Below, one piece after another: positions 44,326 to 56,872 of a stretch of DNA of 64,000 nucleotides. Below the pieces are notes generated by a model, which worked only from the letters and a program-made list of their open reading frames with translations, searched no databases and had not been told where the DNA came from. This DNA comes from Acanthornis magna. Taxonomy: Eukaryota; Chordata; Aves; Passeriformes; Acanthizidae. Each line of letters begins with the position of its first letter. The stretch's first letter is position 1. A program made the position numbers and the translations under genes. Location of the stretch: positions 18,730,501-18,794,500 of the forward strand of contig JAWUZG010000056.1 of NCBI GenBank assembly GCA_036785705.1, in the 5' to 3' direction.

Positions 44326-46107
44326 GTTCCTGGTCCCTGTTTTTGTTCCGCTCTTGCCATCACTCCATTCCTGGTTCTTGGCTCCTGTCCCTCATTGTCT
44401 GGCCAGACGTTCTCCCAGCTCTCTTGGAAGTGAGACGAGCCGGGACAAGCCAGCCTGCTGTGGTTTGTGTTCCCAGTGCGTGGGCACCAAAAGCAGAGCA
44501 CAACCTGAGGCTGCTGAGATAAGGACACTCATGCTTTCCAAAGAGAAATCTAGAGCTCTTGCTGGAGATTTGTTCCCCGCTCTCCCCAGCTCCATGGTTT
44601 CTGTGTCTGTGATTTTACCCTTCAAAGCACAGGTTTCCTTGGAGCAGTGGCTGACGCTGCACATCCCTGTGCACTGACTCAGGGCTCGGTGGATGCTGTG
44701 CCTCAGCAGTTCCGTGAGCAGGGAAGCTGTGTCCGCAGGGCCGCCGGGAGCTGCGGGCACGGCTGCCTGCACTGACACACACTTAGTGCCGTCCCAGTGA
44801 CCAGGGCTGGCGGCTGAGCTCAGCGAGCAGCTTATGCAGCTCCCAAACCATCACCCTGTGTCTGCTCAAACGGCTCATTTTTGTGACAACCTTCGCTTAC
44901 AGCAGCACAACAAAGGGGAGATTTATCCCGACAATGTTTGCCTGATAAGTGCCGAGTTAATGGCACACGAAATGTGCTGGCTGGTCCTCTGCAGGCCTGG
45001 GATCTATTTAATCTCTGGCAAGTCCCCCTGAAATAGAAGCAGTGCTGGCCTGCACATGTAGCGGTCGAGACTAACTAATTGGAGCCAAACTGTACAGCGA
45101 GGCAGGAGGAAGGAATTGCTGCAGCACAGTGGGATTTCCAGAGTTACAGTGCCAGAGCCTGTCTTTCTGCTCCATTGGTGGAAGAGCATTTGTGCCATTC
45201 TCTTACCCTGGTCAGAGCTCAGAAAGCTTTTGAATCGGAGTCACAAAAACACAGAGCCAGGTAGTCACACACTCCACAAAATGAGGTGGTACCGACTGTC
45301 TGAGTGGATGAGGCCCATTTCCATGGGGATGTGACTCTGGGACCTCCACCTGCACTCAGTGACACCTTCCTGCAGCCACAGAGGAGCTGGACAAACCATG
45401 ACAACATCTGTCCCCAAAAACAGTCTCAACAAGCTCTGGTTCTCAGCAGTTTCATACACCAGAGAAGCAGATCAGTGTGAACATATTCCACTTCTCCAGG
45501 GGGTTCATTTATCAATCCATTTGTAACGGGACATAAAAATCAAACCCCAGCATGACTGAAAGGGAAACACACTCTTGGCTTTCTATTTCCACCTGGGTCA
45601 TTAAATTACCCAGCCACCTCCTGCATCACTTGCTGCCTTAATCATCCGGATAAATTGATCCTCATGCTAGGCACACACACGGAGGAGGATATAATTTTAT
45701 CTCCCTTTGCTCTTGAGCCCAGTCTCCACTGCAAGGATAGAGCGAGGCCTTGTTCCCATGGGGTGTCTGACACCCTGCTGGGTACGGTGCCCCTGGCAGG
45801 GCACGTGGCTCCATCTGGTGTCCCCTGGAGCCAGGTCTCAGGGTGACAGCAGGCACGTCCCGGGAGCAGCGATGGCCACACGGACAGGAGCACACACACG
45901 GTCACTGCTGGGCCCGGCAGCCCCTGGAGCCTGGCTGACTCCCACCTGCCCTAGGACAGCTCCTCCCCATCCCCAGGGGCACCAGGCAGGTGTGCACAAA
46001 CCTGCACTGCAGGATGGGGAGGGGATGCGGCCCCAGGGACATACAGACCAGCTGTGGGAAGGTTTAACAACACATAGCCAAAGCAATCTGCTGTCCAAGC
46101 TCTAAAG

Positions 46108-46395
46108 AATCACGGCATTATAGAATTGTTAAGGCTGGAAAAGACCTCTAAGTTCATCAAGTCCAACTGTCAACCCAGCACCACCACCACGTTCAGCACT
46201 AAACCTTGTCCTCAAGTGTCAAATCCACATGTTTTTTTTAACACTTCCAGGCATGGTGACCCCACCACTTCTCTGGACAGCCTCTTCTAAATCTTGATAA
46301 CCCTTTCACTGAAGAAATTTTTCTTAATATCCAACCTAAACCTCCCCTGGCACAACTTGAGGCTGTTTGCTCTTGTCCTGTGGGTTGTTCCCTGG
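46108..46395 (-). mobile_element. CR1 LINE fragment, different subfamily
   Basis: Antisense CR1 with a distinct 3' part: AGGCTGGAAAAGACCTCTAA, GTTCATCAAGTCCAACTGTC, then TGGTGACCCCACCACTTCTC and GGCTGTTTGCTCTTGTCCTG. Confidence 0.88.
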
Positions 46396-48001
46396 GAAAA
46401 AAGCCCGACCCCACATCACTACAACCTCCTTTCTTCTTACTCCTTTCACCCCCGTTTTGCTCTGGGTTCCAAGAGCGGGAGGAGGAAGGGAACATGTTTA
46501 GACGGCAACCTGCGCTCAGCAGTGTTTGCACACTGAGCTCTGAGCCCGCCTGGCCTGAGGCCGAGCTCAGGAAAAACAAAGCATGTGCCAACCTCTCAGG
46601 AGCTGAGTGCGACGAGCGCCCGGTGCCAGCTTGGCTGCTCTCCCTCACTCCTCGCGGCTACTCCAGAGCAGTGCCCAACAGGCACAGGGAATGCTCACCC
46701 TGTGCACGGAGCCGTGCCCAGACCCAGCGCCAGACCGTGCCTGGCAGGAGCTCCTGGAGAACTGCTGTGCGCAGCCAACAGGGCAGTGCTGGGAATGGGA
46801 ACAGGTGGGATACGGCTTTCCAAAGCTGTACGTCAGGTCAGAAGTGGGTGTAGAAACCAGGGCTGCTGCCTGCTGCCAAGGCAGCCAACGGAACAGGCTG
46901 TCCTGTGGATTCATTACAGATTAAAACACACCCCAAAAGAGGAAAACACCCCAAAGGAAGGGAATCTGTTTTGGCAGCAAGAGAGGGTAAAGTTCAGGTT
47001 GTGGATGAAGACTTAAAACAGCACCTCAGTTTTTCCCCACTCGCATGTGTTTTCAGGGAAGTGGTAAATTTCATTTTCTTGCCCGCAATAAGCTCTTGTT
47101 CCAGATGCCAGGGGAATATTTTGGAATGCCACTAGGGAAGATGTACAGTGAAGGCATCTTATCTTGGGGCTCCAAGCCTTGCTGAGCACCTCAGCTGCTG
47201 AGAGAAAGCAAATACACTCTCAGAGAAGTGGAATCGTTGTGGTGAGGCACAGAGAGACAGCCAGCAAATCTGTGATCACTGTGGTCAGAGCATCTGTGTG
47301 ATAAATGACATTAATTAAGCAGCACATTCCAGCAAGTGCAAGGGAGCTGAATTCCCAAGTGAACCCAAGGCAGCGTGTCCCACACAGCCTGAGCTGTGTC
47401 ACGTGTGCTGCGATCCTACCTGAGGGTGGGAAGTAGAATTAGAAACAGAAGTGGGTGCAAGGGACATACCAGAAACTTCTCACGTTTCCATCAGGACATT
47501 GTTGCCAATAGGTTCTGGTTCCCCACACCTCAAACAGAAGTGGGGTTTGCTGCTGCCTTGGTTTATCAGCAGGAGCGGGCAGGAGTTTCAACGGGGTGAT
47601 GCAACTCCTGGAACGCAGGAGCAAAGGGGACCTTGGACCAGGGCTCCCGGGGCTGCACCAAGGGACAGAGCAATGGCAGGAGAAACCCCGATCTCCCCTG
47701 GTCTGATGTGAGTCCAGAGATAAAGCCTTACCATGACTATGGTAAATAGCAGGACAGACAAACAGCAGGGATAAGGAGAAGTGATAAGGAGCCAAAGGAA
47801 TGTGAAGATCAAAAGGAACTGAACCAGAGCTGAATGCCTTCCTGCACAGAGCAGTCTGGCCAGGGAGCGACCGTGCTCCGGTTTAACGGTTTCATTCTCA
47901 GCAAAAGAGAGAAGGACGGGTCTGTGTGGGAACAGAGTGTGCAAATCCATCAGAGCACTGGCAGAGCTGCAGACAGATCTTCAGAGAGACAATGCTCTGT
48001 C

Positions 48002-48054
48002 TGTGGGGAGCCAGCCCAGCTCAGAGGTGTCAGTGGGGAGCCAGCCTAGCTCAG
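48002..48054. repeat. Short direct duplication
   Basis: GGGGAGCCAGCC(C/T)AGCTCAGAGG occurs twice in tandem, about 30 bp apart. Confidence 0.7.
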
Positions 48055-49892
48055 AGGAAAACATCTCAAATAGCTGCTGTCATCAGCACATCTTCCTCCA
48101 TCCTCATGGATAGGCTGGCCAGCTGCGCTGGAAACCAGAGCTCCCAGGCAACCACAGCGCACTTTCCAAAGCTTTAGAGTCAGTAGCAAAGGCAAAGCTC
48201 TTCCTAAGCTTCTTATCCTTGTGTGTGTGTGATGTCTGGGGTTGGACCATCAACAGCTCAGAGCCTTGTTTAAGCTCTAATGGATCAACAGTGAAACTGG
48301 AACCCCTTGACCTTCAGTAGCTCCCTCACCCTCTGTCTCTTCTTGGGAACTCCTGTCAGCACCGGAGAGGTCCTGGATTCATTTTTAGGTTGATGAGGAG
48401 CAAAGCAAGCAGGGTCCCAGGTTAGCAACCATCCAGGCATGCAGGATTTGCGGTGTAATAATAGCAACCCCAGCGTCTCCCACAGTAATTCCAACCAGCA
48501 GTGTCTCCTGAAGATGGAGAAACCCCACACAGCTCTCCGAGCCTCGCAAATTAGCTCCATTATCTCAGCCGTGCCTTCCCTGCTCTCCATCTGCTCTGAG
48601 CAGTGGGAAATCAGCAGGGTTTGAACTCCTGCCTGCTCTGAGGGAGCAGCTGAACCTGCAGCAGCCAAACCCACCCAGGCTCACAGAATGGAGCTGCCGC
48701 AGAGGAGGAAGAGGAGAGGCTGGGGCATGAACAACCCTGGGATAGCACAGAGCAGGGTGACCTGAGGCTGGCACATGACTGTCACTCACACCAGTTACTG
48801 CAGCCCCGTGTTCATGGTACTCCTGCAAAATAAATCCTGCGTCTGCTGTTACTGCTCTCCCTCGGATGCTGGCCGATGGCAAACGGGGCCTGCATTTCCT
48901 GTGAATGGGATTCAGTTCTGGAAAGGAGCTCCGGCTCCTGCTAGGCAGCAATCTGTGCACAAATCTGGAAGCTGATCTCGCTGCAGAGCAGAGGCCTCAG
49001 CCCTTGGAGCAGTCCTGGAAGAAGGGGCAGGCACACTGTGTCCTAATTCCACTGGCACCCCACAGCTTGCTGGACAAAGCCGCGAGGCTGCCCGAAATAC
49101 CTGCTGGATGGGTTCGGCAGCTGGGAAACCTGAGCCGGCTCCCTGCGGATCTGTGCTGCCCGAGCTATTCAAGGATGGCTTTTCTCAAAGTCTTGTCATT
49201 TCAAAAGGGGGGAAAAAATACCCATGGGTCAGAGCACCCAAACAGCCTGGGAACCTGTCCGGGAGTGCTTTGCTGTGCCCTTTTGGTGCTGTGAGTGTCT
49301 GGGGCAGACACCAGACACTGTCCCAACATCAGCCTCTCCAGCGCCGCCAGGATGGCGTGTCTGCCGTCGGAGCATCCCACCTGGGAGCGCTTCCCTGGCT
49401 GTGTGGGCATCTCCTGCTCCTCGATTCAGGGCTTCTTGTAGCTGGTGAGACTCCAGCCCTGCTGAACAGTGTCGGTGTCCATCACTTTTGGGTTCTGTTG
49501 TTCAAACACACTAGTCTGCTCAGTCTCTCAAGTGCAGTGAGCAATCTGCAAACTGCATCGATAAAATAGCCTCTGTCCTGCTACAGGGCAGCTTCCACAC
49601 TCAAATTCCACCTTGCATCTAGCCTGGGATACATTCCAGAGTGGTCTCTGCTGCAAGAGCCTCTCGAACAATCCGCTGTGCAGCAGAGATCACAGCGTGT
49701 ACGATTGCACAGCTTCACTCCCTCTCCATCCCCTGCAGGGCCCAGGAGTGTGCAAGTGGGGGAAGAGGCACAGCTAAATCCCAACCAATTCCAGTTCTGC
49801 TGGACTGGGGTGAACTCTGCCCAGGGCTTTCCCCTGTGTCAGACTCACAGCTACACATCCTCCTGCATTTCCAGCTCGAGTGAGAACACAGG

Positions 49893-50105
49893 AGCACAGA
49901 ATCCCAGACTGGTTTGGGTTGGAAGGGACTTTAAAGCTTTGGGAAGTCATTCCCCCTTGTCCTGTCCCTCCAGGCCCTTGTCCCCAGACCCTCTCCAGGT
50001 CTCTTGGAGCCCCTTTAGGCACTGGAAAGGGCTCTAAGATCTTCCTGGAGCCTTCTCCAGGCTGAACATCCCCAGCTCTCCCAGCCTAGCTCTTTAGGGG
50101 AAGAA
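49893..50105 (-). mobile_element. CR1 LINE fragment
   Basis: Antisense CR1: GGTTTGGGTTGGAAGGGACT, TCTTCCTGGAGCCTTCTCCA, GGCTGAACATCCCCAGCTCT. Confidence 0.88.
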
Positions 50106-53100
50106 CAGGAGGAACCTGAGTTACTTCAGAAATATTAACTCTGAAAACTTGGTAAACAAGGGCCAGGATAAAGCAAGCAGGAAAAAGCACTGAAAACAGG
50201 CAGGGAACAGTCAAACACAAGGTAATATTAAATGTTACAGACCCAAAAGCTCAGGAGACCATGTCCAGGCATGAAAAACAAAACCCCAAGAGATGTCCTT
50301 TCAGAGTCCCCTTAGCTGCCAGCCTGGCCATGTCCCCTGCAGCCCCACTCGGTCACTGCCTCTCTGTGACACCAGTCCATGGCAGTGCAATGCTGGGAGC
50401 AGCTGTGGGCAGGAATGTTTGTGCTCACACTAATGAGCTGCTGCTTTGCTGTGTCCCCAGCGCAGTGTTCCAGGCTGCTGCACACTCCATGTGCTGGTTA
50501 CAGCTGCTCTGTGTTGGGCATTCTGGTGTTCGCACCAACAAGGGAAAGAAAATTACTTGTATTTTAAATAACAGCTTAAATCCTGGAGCATGAGACCCAA
50601 ACATCGGGGAGAGAGCCTGTTGCCAAGACACCCTAATCCCAGCCTTTTCCTTCTCTGTGTTTAGCATTCCTGCTAATGGAATTTGGACTACAGCTAATGC
50701 TGATTAACATTTCCATGTTGGTTATTTCACATAATCTTTTCTCCAGCTGTGGCAGAGCCTAGAAATGCACCATTTATCCTTGTTCAGTCTCTGCTTCCCA
50801 AGCTCTTCCCAGCCAAACCACTGGGAATGAAAGGCTACTGTGTTTAGCTGTTCCTAACATGGATCAATTCCTAAACGCAGGAATTGTGTCCTTTCCCTCT
50901 AAACCTCCACCTGCATAACAAGATCGTGATTGCAGGCCGATCCTGGATGGGAACAGGCTGGTTGGGAGGCAGCAGCACGGACATAACTGAACTGGACATT
51001 TCCGTGATGGAGCACTGGTAACCGCCAGCCCAGAAATAATCCAGCTAATTTTACACCTGCACTCATTCTTCCCTGCGGGAATTCAGTGCCAGAGACCAAT
51101 GCCTAAAATTAGGGCAGGTTACAGACATGATCCTTCACATGTTAAAAGTAGAAACATGCCAATGGATGCAGTGGTCTCCTCCCATTGCTCCAGCGGCTTC
51201 CCACTTGGGTCACAGGAACCTACCAGACACCGCTCGGGGCACCTGCCAGCTTTGGTTACAGGGCCCTGGTTGGGGCAGCCCCCGGCCACCACACACGAGG
51301 GCAGGAGGTGCTGGGGTGGCACCAGAAGGTGCCCAGACTCTGCAGGTCAACCACCGAAACTTCAGTGACCTGTCACACCCAGCTGTGCTGGGCAGACCTG
51401 CTGTGCTCCTGCCCCAGCTCCAGCTGGCCTGGCACTCCCACAGCCTCTGGCACTGCCCGGGCTCAGGGATGCAGGAGCTGAGTGTGACCCAGCAGAGGTG
51501 ACAGGGTCCCCAAGCCAACCACTGACAGCTCTCTGTGACATGAGCTCTCCATCCAACTGCACCTTCTCCTTCCAGCACCAGCCTGCTCGACCTCCCCTCA
51601 CCTCCATCTGCGTTGGTTTTCCCTGCTCCTGGAGTACTGATCCTGTCTCCTCAGAGGACTGGCTCAGGCACCCGTTTGGGATTATTCTGGCCTAACTGTT
51701 TTTCCTTTATTAAAAAAAAATCCCACTTTGTGATGCACCAGTTAGTTTTTCTGTATCATTAATTCTCCCAGGGGGAAAAAAGAATATCACGGACATGTAT
51801 GACTCCATCTGTTTGCAAGATACAATCAGAGCCCACTGTGATGTTGACTTTATGGAGGGCATTTTCTTCGCCCGGACCTGCGGGCAGGTGAGGCAGCAGC
51901 TGCCGCACAGGTTCGGCTGGGGCAGAGCCACTTGAGAACAAATCGCGGGGAGCAGCTTGTGCTGTGAAACTCCGTGAGACAAAGGATCACGAGGAGCTCC
52001 GCCCCGGCCGCTCCCAAGCGCTAATTGCTGAGCCGCTGGACCAAGAAGCACGCAAGGGTGGCCCGGACCAGTAATTATCCTTCCTCCTCCTCCTCGGAGC
52101 ATCACCTCCATCTGCGGCCGGGTTCAAGCGCAGGCTTGGAGGTGTCGGGGTCAGGGCTCCCCACGCAGGTTTGGGTGTGGTGGCGATACCTGCCCTGGGC
52201 TGGGCTGGCAGCAGGGCCAGGCTGTCGGGGCTGCCAGCGGCAGGAGGAGCTCGGCCAGCCCTGCATTCCTCGCTCCGGCATCACTCATGAGCTGAGCAAC
52301 CCAGGGACTGAATGGGGAAACTCAGCACAGCGCAGTCCCTGTCGGCTGAGTGCAGCTCTCCTGCTCTGCCCCGCTGGCCCTCGGAGGTCAGCAGGCACTG
52401 GAGCAGCAGTGCTGGGCAGCGAGAGCGCCGGGAACCTGCCTGGCTGCTGGACAGGATCCGCAGGTCCTGGGAGGGGAAGAGAAGGGCCAACCTGTCCCTT
52501 GAGCACGGAGCATCCTCTCCGTGCAGGGAGGGCACAGCTGTTTCGGTGCCAGCTCGGAGCCCCAGCATCTCCCCCAGCCCCGATAACGCCAGCATGGCTG
52601 TGGGACTGGCGGGGATGATGCTGATCCTGTTTCCATGGAGAGCTCGATAGAGATCAGAAGAGATGGAGAATGGTGGGAGCTCCATGAGTGCAATTCCGAG
52701 CACTGGGGCCCTGGATAAGGAATCCTCCTGTTCATACGGGAAGGGAACGCCGGGTTTCCACTCCCCACCCAACTCAGAAACAAAAGCAGTGATTGTGGCC
52801 GCGGCAGTGTCGGGCTGATAGCGCCCGCAGCTCCGCAGGGAGGCTGTCCCTGCCAGCACACACCCGGATGGCCTCTGGAAAAGCCACTTCCCTCTTCCCT
52901 CGGGGTGTGCCCGCGGGCTGTCACAGGGCCGGGAGCCAGGGCAGGTGCTCGGTGCTGTCTCCCGGGAAGGCTTCCCAGGTTCAGCTGTGCCTGTACCACA
53001 CAGACCCATGGACCAACATCTCCTGTGCCACACTGGGGCCAATACCCCAGGGAAACAGCCGGGGAGGAGCCAGCGGGAATGGGGACACATTTCATCCTAG

Positions 53101-55034
53101 ACTCCAGCTTGGTGCTCCCGAGGAGCTCCAGCCATGATGCAGACCGAGAACCGTGAGCTCAACTGTGACAGTGACAATGGCCCACAGTAACAAATGCAGC
53201 AACATGCCACATGCTTGGAGAAGGAAGAATTTTGGGGTAAAACATTTTTTTGTGACGCAACATTCTCCAAATTTAAAAAACAAAGGCAAAAACTCCCAAA
53301 ACGTTCTAAAATGTTGGTGTCACCCAGCAGCAGCAGGGTCCTCAAGGGAACCCAGGGCTCTTGGCACGCCCTGCTCATGGCCCGGGGCAGCCCAGAAAGC
53401 TGCTTTACTCCCAGAGAAGCCGATTACAGCTCCCTGGCACCCAGGAAGGCCACACAGGCAGCAGAACCCACAGTGGGGCCAGAGGCTTTGGTGCTGCATT
53501 CACTGCAGGGGCACTGGTGGGTCCTTGGGGCCATGGGCCAGAGGAGCATCCTCTGCAGTGCTCTCTGCATCCCTCTACCCTTCATATCATTAACTCCAGT
53601 TATTAATAAAAGCATGAGCGAGTAGGGCAAGGCCTTGGCATAATCCCAGTGTGGCATTAGAGTGCGTGGAAAGCCCGGTGAGCACGTGCCCATTGCAGGT
53701 AACAGGGAGACCCATGGAGCCTTAATGGGCTTTGGGAGCCATTAGCTCCTTATCCCCTGGAATAAGCTCCTTATCTCCTGCAGGGAGCTCCAGAACCCCC
53801 CAGCAGTTCAGAGAGCCCCAGCTGCTTCCCTTGGCCGTGTTGGGGCTGAGCCCCCTCGCTCTGACCCTGCCCCACGGCACACACAGTGCCCCATGTGACA
53901 TCTGCACCCCCCAGCACCGAGCCCCGGGCAAGTCCCAGGTCCCTGGCACACCCCAAAGCGCACAGACACGGCACATGCAGGACACAGCCAGGGGACACCA
54001 GGGACACAGCTATGGAGGGGCACTCACCTGTGCGGAGGCCATGGCTGAGCTCGGGCAGCGCCACAGGGATCACTCTGCTCCTTCCCCTCCTCTCTGGCCG
54101 TTCTGTGGAGCCGCGGCTGAGGGAGCCGAGCTCAGGGCAGGGCTGGCCCTGGGGATGGAGGAACACCAGGATTGCATCTGGCACAGACGCTGCTGCGCCG
54201 GGCAGGCTCGAAAGGGCAGCAGGAAAACAGCGCGAGGACGGACCCAGCCCTCCGCTCCCCGTGGCACAGGAAATCACCCTCACATTGGAGCAAAGGAAGG
54301 AAAAAGGCAACACAGTGCACGGGGCAGGATGCACGGCCAGAACACCGGGAAAGGTGCAGCTGAAACAGCAGGAACAGCACAGCTGGAACCCTGGGAACAA
54401 CATGGCACTGCCCTCCCACCAGGGCCACCCTGCCAGGGACAGTTCATCATCGCTGCTCCCCATGATCACCTCATACAATCACTTTCCAGGTATAAAAGCA
54501 CTTTTTCCACAAGGAACTCAGCCAGCTGAGTTGCCCCAGGCTCCATCCCACCATGCTGTGACAGGGATTCCACTTCCAAGAGCCTCCCTTGCAGGGCACT
54601 GGGCTTGGCCCCCAGCACTCCATCCTCACAAAGATTTCATTTCCTTTCTACACACACTGCCTCAGCTGCTCCGGTGGGTACCACCCTGTCCCAAGGCACC
54701 ACAGCCCATGAGCACACCCAGCCCCCAGGGTCAGAGGGCACCCACAGAGCATCCAGCTCTGCAGGGATCCACAAACTGAGCACAGGGACGCTGGCACAGC
54801 TCCCATCGCTCTGTCCCAGATCTAGCTCAAGAGGCTGGGCTGAGTCCTTAGCAGTGACCCAACCTCAGAGCTCTGAGGCAGCTGTGCCTTGTAAAAGACC
54901 CTGCACATCCCACAGTTCTGGGAGCAGGAGCTTTTATTGGTGTGGGTACCAGGCATGTGTTGTAACCCTTCACCTGGTGAGAGACACAGCCTGCATTCCA
55001 GCAGGGCCCTAACTCCAGCCTTGGCACACAATCC

Positions 55035-55082
55035 ATGATCGGGAGGGTTTTTCCAACCTAAACGGTTCTGTGAAATCACTGA
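55035..55082 (+). mobile_element. CR1 LINE 3'-end scrap
   Basis: Sense CR1 terminus remnant: GGGTTTTTCCAACCTAAACG then GTTCTGTGAAATCACTGA. Confidence 0.5.
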
Positions 55083-56195
55083 TTGGAAGCTGATGATTCC
55101 TGCCTCAGGCCAGCCCAGAAGAGTTTACCCTTCCCATGAGGAGCTTGAAGGAGCAGAGGCTCCCCAGCTCAGAGGGACAGCCCAGCACCAGGTCCTCTCC
55201 TGGGAACCTTGGTTTAGCAGCAGGACCGCAGGGATGTCCCCACGTAAAACAGAATCCCCAGAAAATCCTTACAGGCCTTGGTACAAATGCTGTCTGTGAA
55301 CGCGAGCACTGACAGCAAAAGGCTGTTTTCACTCTTGGGGCAGTTGGCAAAGGATAAACCCATTGTTCAGATTGGAACATGATCCTGGCTCGGGTAATGG
55401 CCAGGATAAATAACAAGCAGTAGCTAATTAACAACGCTGAGATGAGCAGACAGTGATTGGAGCAGCACCAGGAGCCAGAGGAGCACCCACCTTCCCACAC
55501 AGCTCCAGCCCAGCCTGGAGCAGGGCAGGGAGCCCCCAGTGCCCCTTCCCTACTCCCTGCTGCCTTGAACAGAATTCCTAATAGGAACCTGCCTCCAAGT
55601 GTCACAGCTGCTCCCAGCCCTGCCTCAGTTTCCACGGCAACTTCCGCTCACCCCATTGCTCAATATTGTTCTTTTTCCATGGAACAGCACATCCTGCTGC
55701 TCTTTCTAACAGCTCCTTATCCAACCGGACCCTCCCAGCCCCAGGCTGGAGGGCACCAGGGCAGGGTGGGACACGACCCTGCTGGATTCCTGCTCAGGGA
55801 ATGTGCTCACACCTTCCCCCAGCTCGGAGCAGTCCAGCCCATCCTCACTCCCAGCAGCTGCTGGGAGGGCACAGCTCATGCTGAGGACACGGGTGGGACC
55901 CTCCTGCCCCTCAGCCCCTGCAGGAAAGGCTCAATCCCACCCCAGACACACCAGACGAGTTCTGGGGCAGGATGGGTCCCAGCTCCCTGGATTCTGTGGC
56001 TTCCTGCACTAACATCTGTGATTAAAACCTGGTATTTTGCCTGCAAAGAGCAGCTACTCAGAGCCCAGCCAAGTCATGCAATGCCTCTCAGAGATCCAAA
56101 CCCCTCATTCCTTGGATCAGCCTGGCCAGGACACTCACACGGCAGCGACTGATGCAAACACAAACATTAGAAAATCACATTTGAAATTAAAAAAG

Positions 56196-56201
56196 TTTAT
56201 T
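56196..56201 (-). terminator. MORF4L1 distal polyadenylation signal
   Basis: Canonical AATAAA on the minus strand about 590 nt beyond the stop codon. Confidence 0.6.
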
Positions 56202-56670
56202 TGCAGATCTGTAAAACAGCTCTGTGAAAGACCAATATTTCCAAACACTACGAGATGAGAATGCATTTTCCTACAGTTAGAATATAAAAAAAGTCACAGT
56301 CCTTCAACTACCCCAAGAAAAGCAGACATTTATGAACCAAACATTGAACTTCCAACACCAAAAAGTCACTGGGGTGAGTGAGACAGTCAATAGCACCAAC
56401 ACAGGTGACACAGCCCTCGTGGGTCTGCCATGACTATGGAATAAAGCAGGTTAGTGAGGCCGAGCCTCGGGGGAGAGCAGCCCTACGAGCACTGAGTTCA
56501 GACAATGACACAGCAGAACACATTCCTTTACATCCCAGCGATGCAAACACCAAGCCAGAAACACCACAGAGCTCCCAGGAGCTCCGAGCTTCCACTTCCG
56601 GACAAGAAATTCCATTGGAGAACAAGAAATCTTCCCAACTTACATGGCAGTTCCATTTCACAGACACAAC

Positions 56671-56676
56671 TTTATT
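56671..56676 (-). terminator. MORF4L1 possible proximal polyadenylation signal
   Basis: AATAAA on the minus strand about 110 nt beyond the stop codon. It could give a very short 3' end. Confidence 0.35.
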
Positions 56677-56787
56677 CACTTTATGTTTACAGGAGCTGTG
56701 CAGGAGCTGTGTGATGGGGAGGTGAAGGACAGGATGCAGAAGTGGACAGTGGTGCAGGATCCAACCTTGCTCCATGGAAAGGTGGGA

Positions 56788-56872
56788 TTACACCGCTTTC
56801 CGGTGGTACTCCGGAGGGGCCACCTCATAGTCACTGGCACTGAACAATGCAGAGGAATTCTTTGCTAAATAC
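56788..56872 (-). CDS. MORF4L1: MORF4L1 terminal coding exon
   Basis: Completes the split Lys codon, then encodes [20 protein letters not shown] and EYHRKAV with a TAA stop at 56788-56790. Acceptor TTTTGTAG. The native family C-terminus is intact. Confidence 0.97.

Larger units (their letters stand above)
42130..56179. other. Intergenic DNA between MORF4L1 and UACA
   Basis: About 14 kb with CR1 fragments at 44.2, 46.1, 49.9 and 55.0 kb and otherwise unique sequence. Repeat-free AT-richer islands occur at 44,840-45,300 and 50,600-51,180; a CpG-richer stretch lies at 51,880-52,950. Exon-like donors occur at 54,028 and 42,048 on the minus strand, but no gene can be built from them. Confidence 0.6.
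56180..56787 (-). other. MORF4L1: MORF4L1 3' untranslated region
   Basis: About 0.6 kb of repeat-free sequence downstream of the stop, with AATAAA signals at 56671-56676 and 56196-56201 on the minus strand. The distal signal sits in an AT-rich context and probably sets the main end. Confidence 0.7.
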
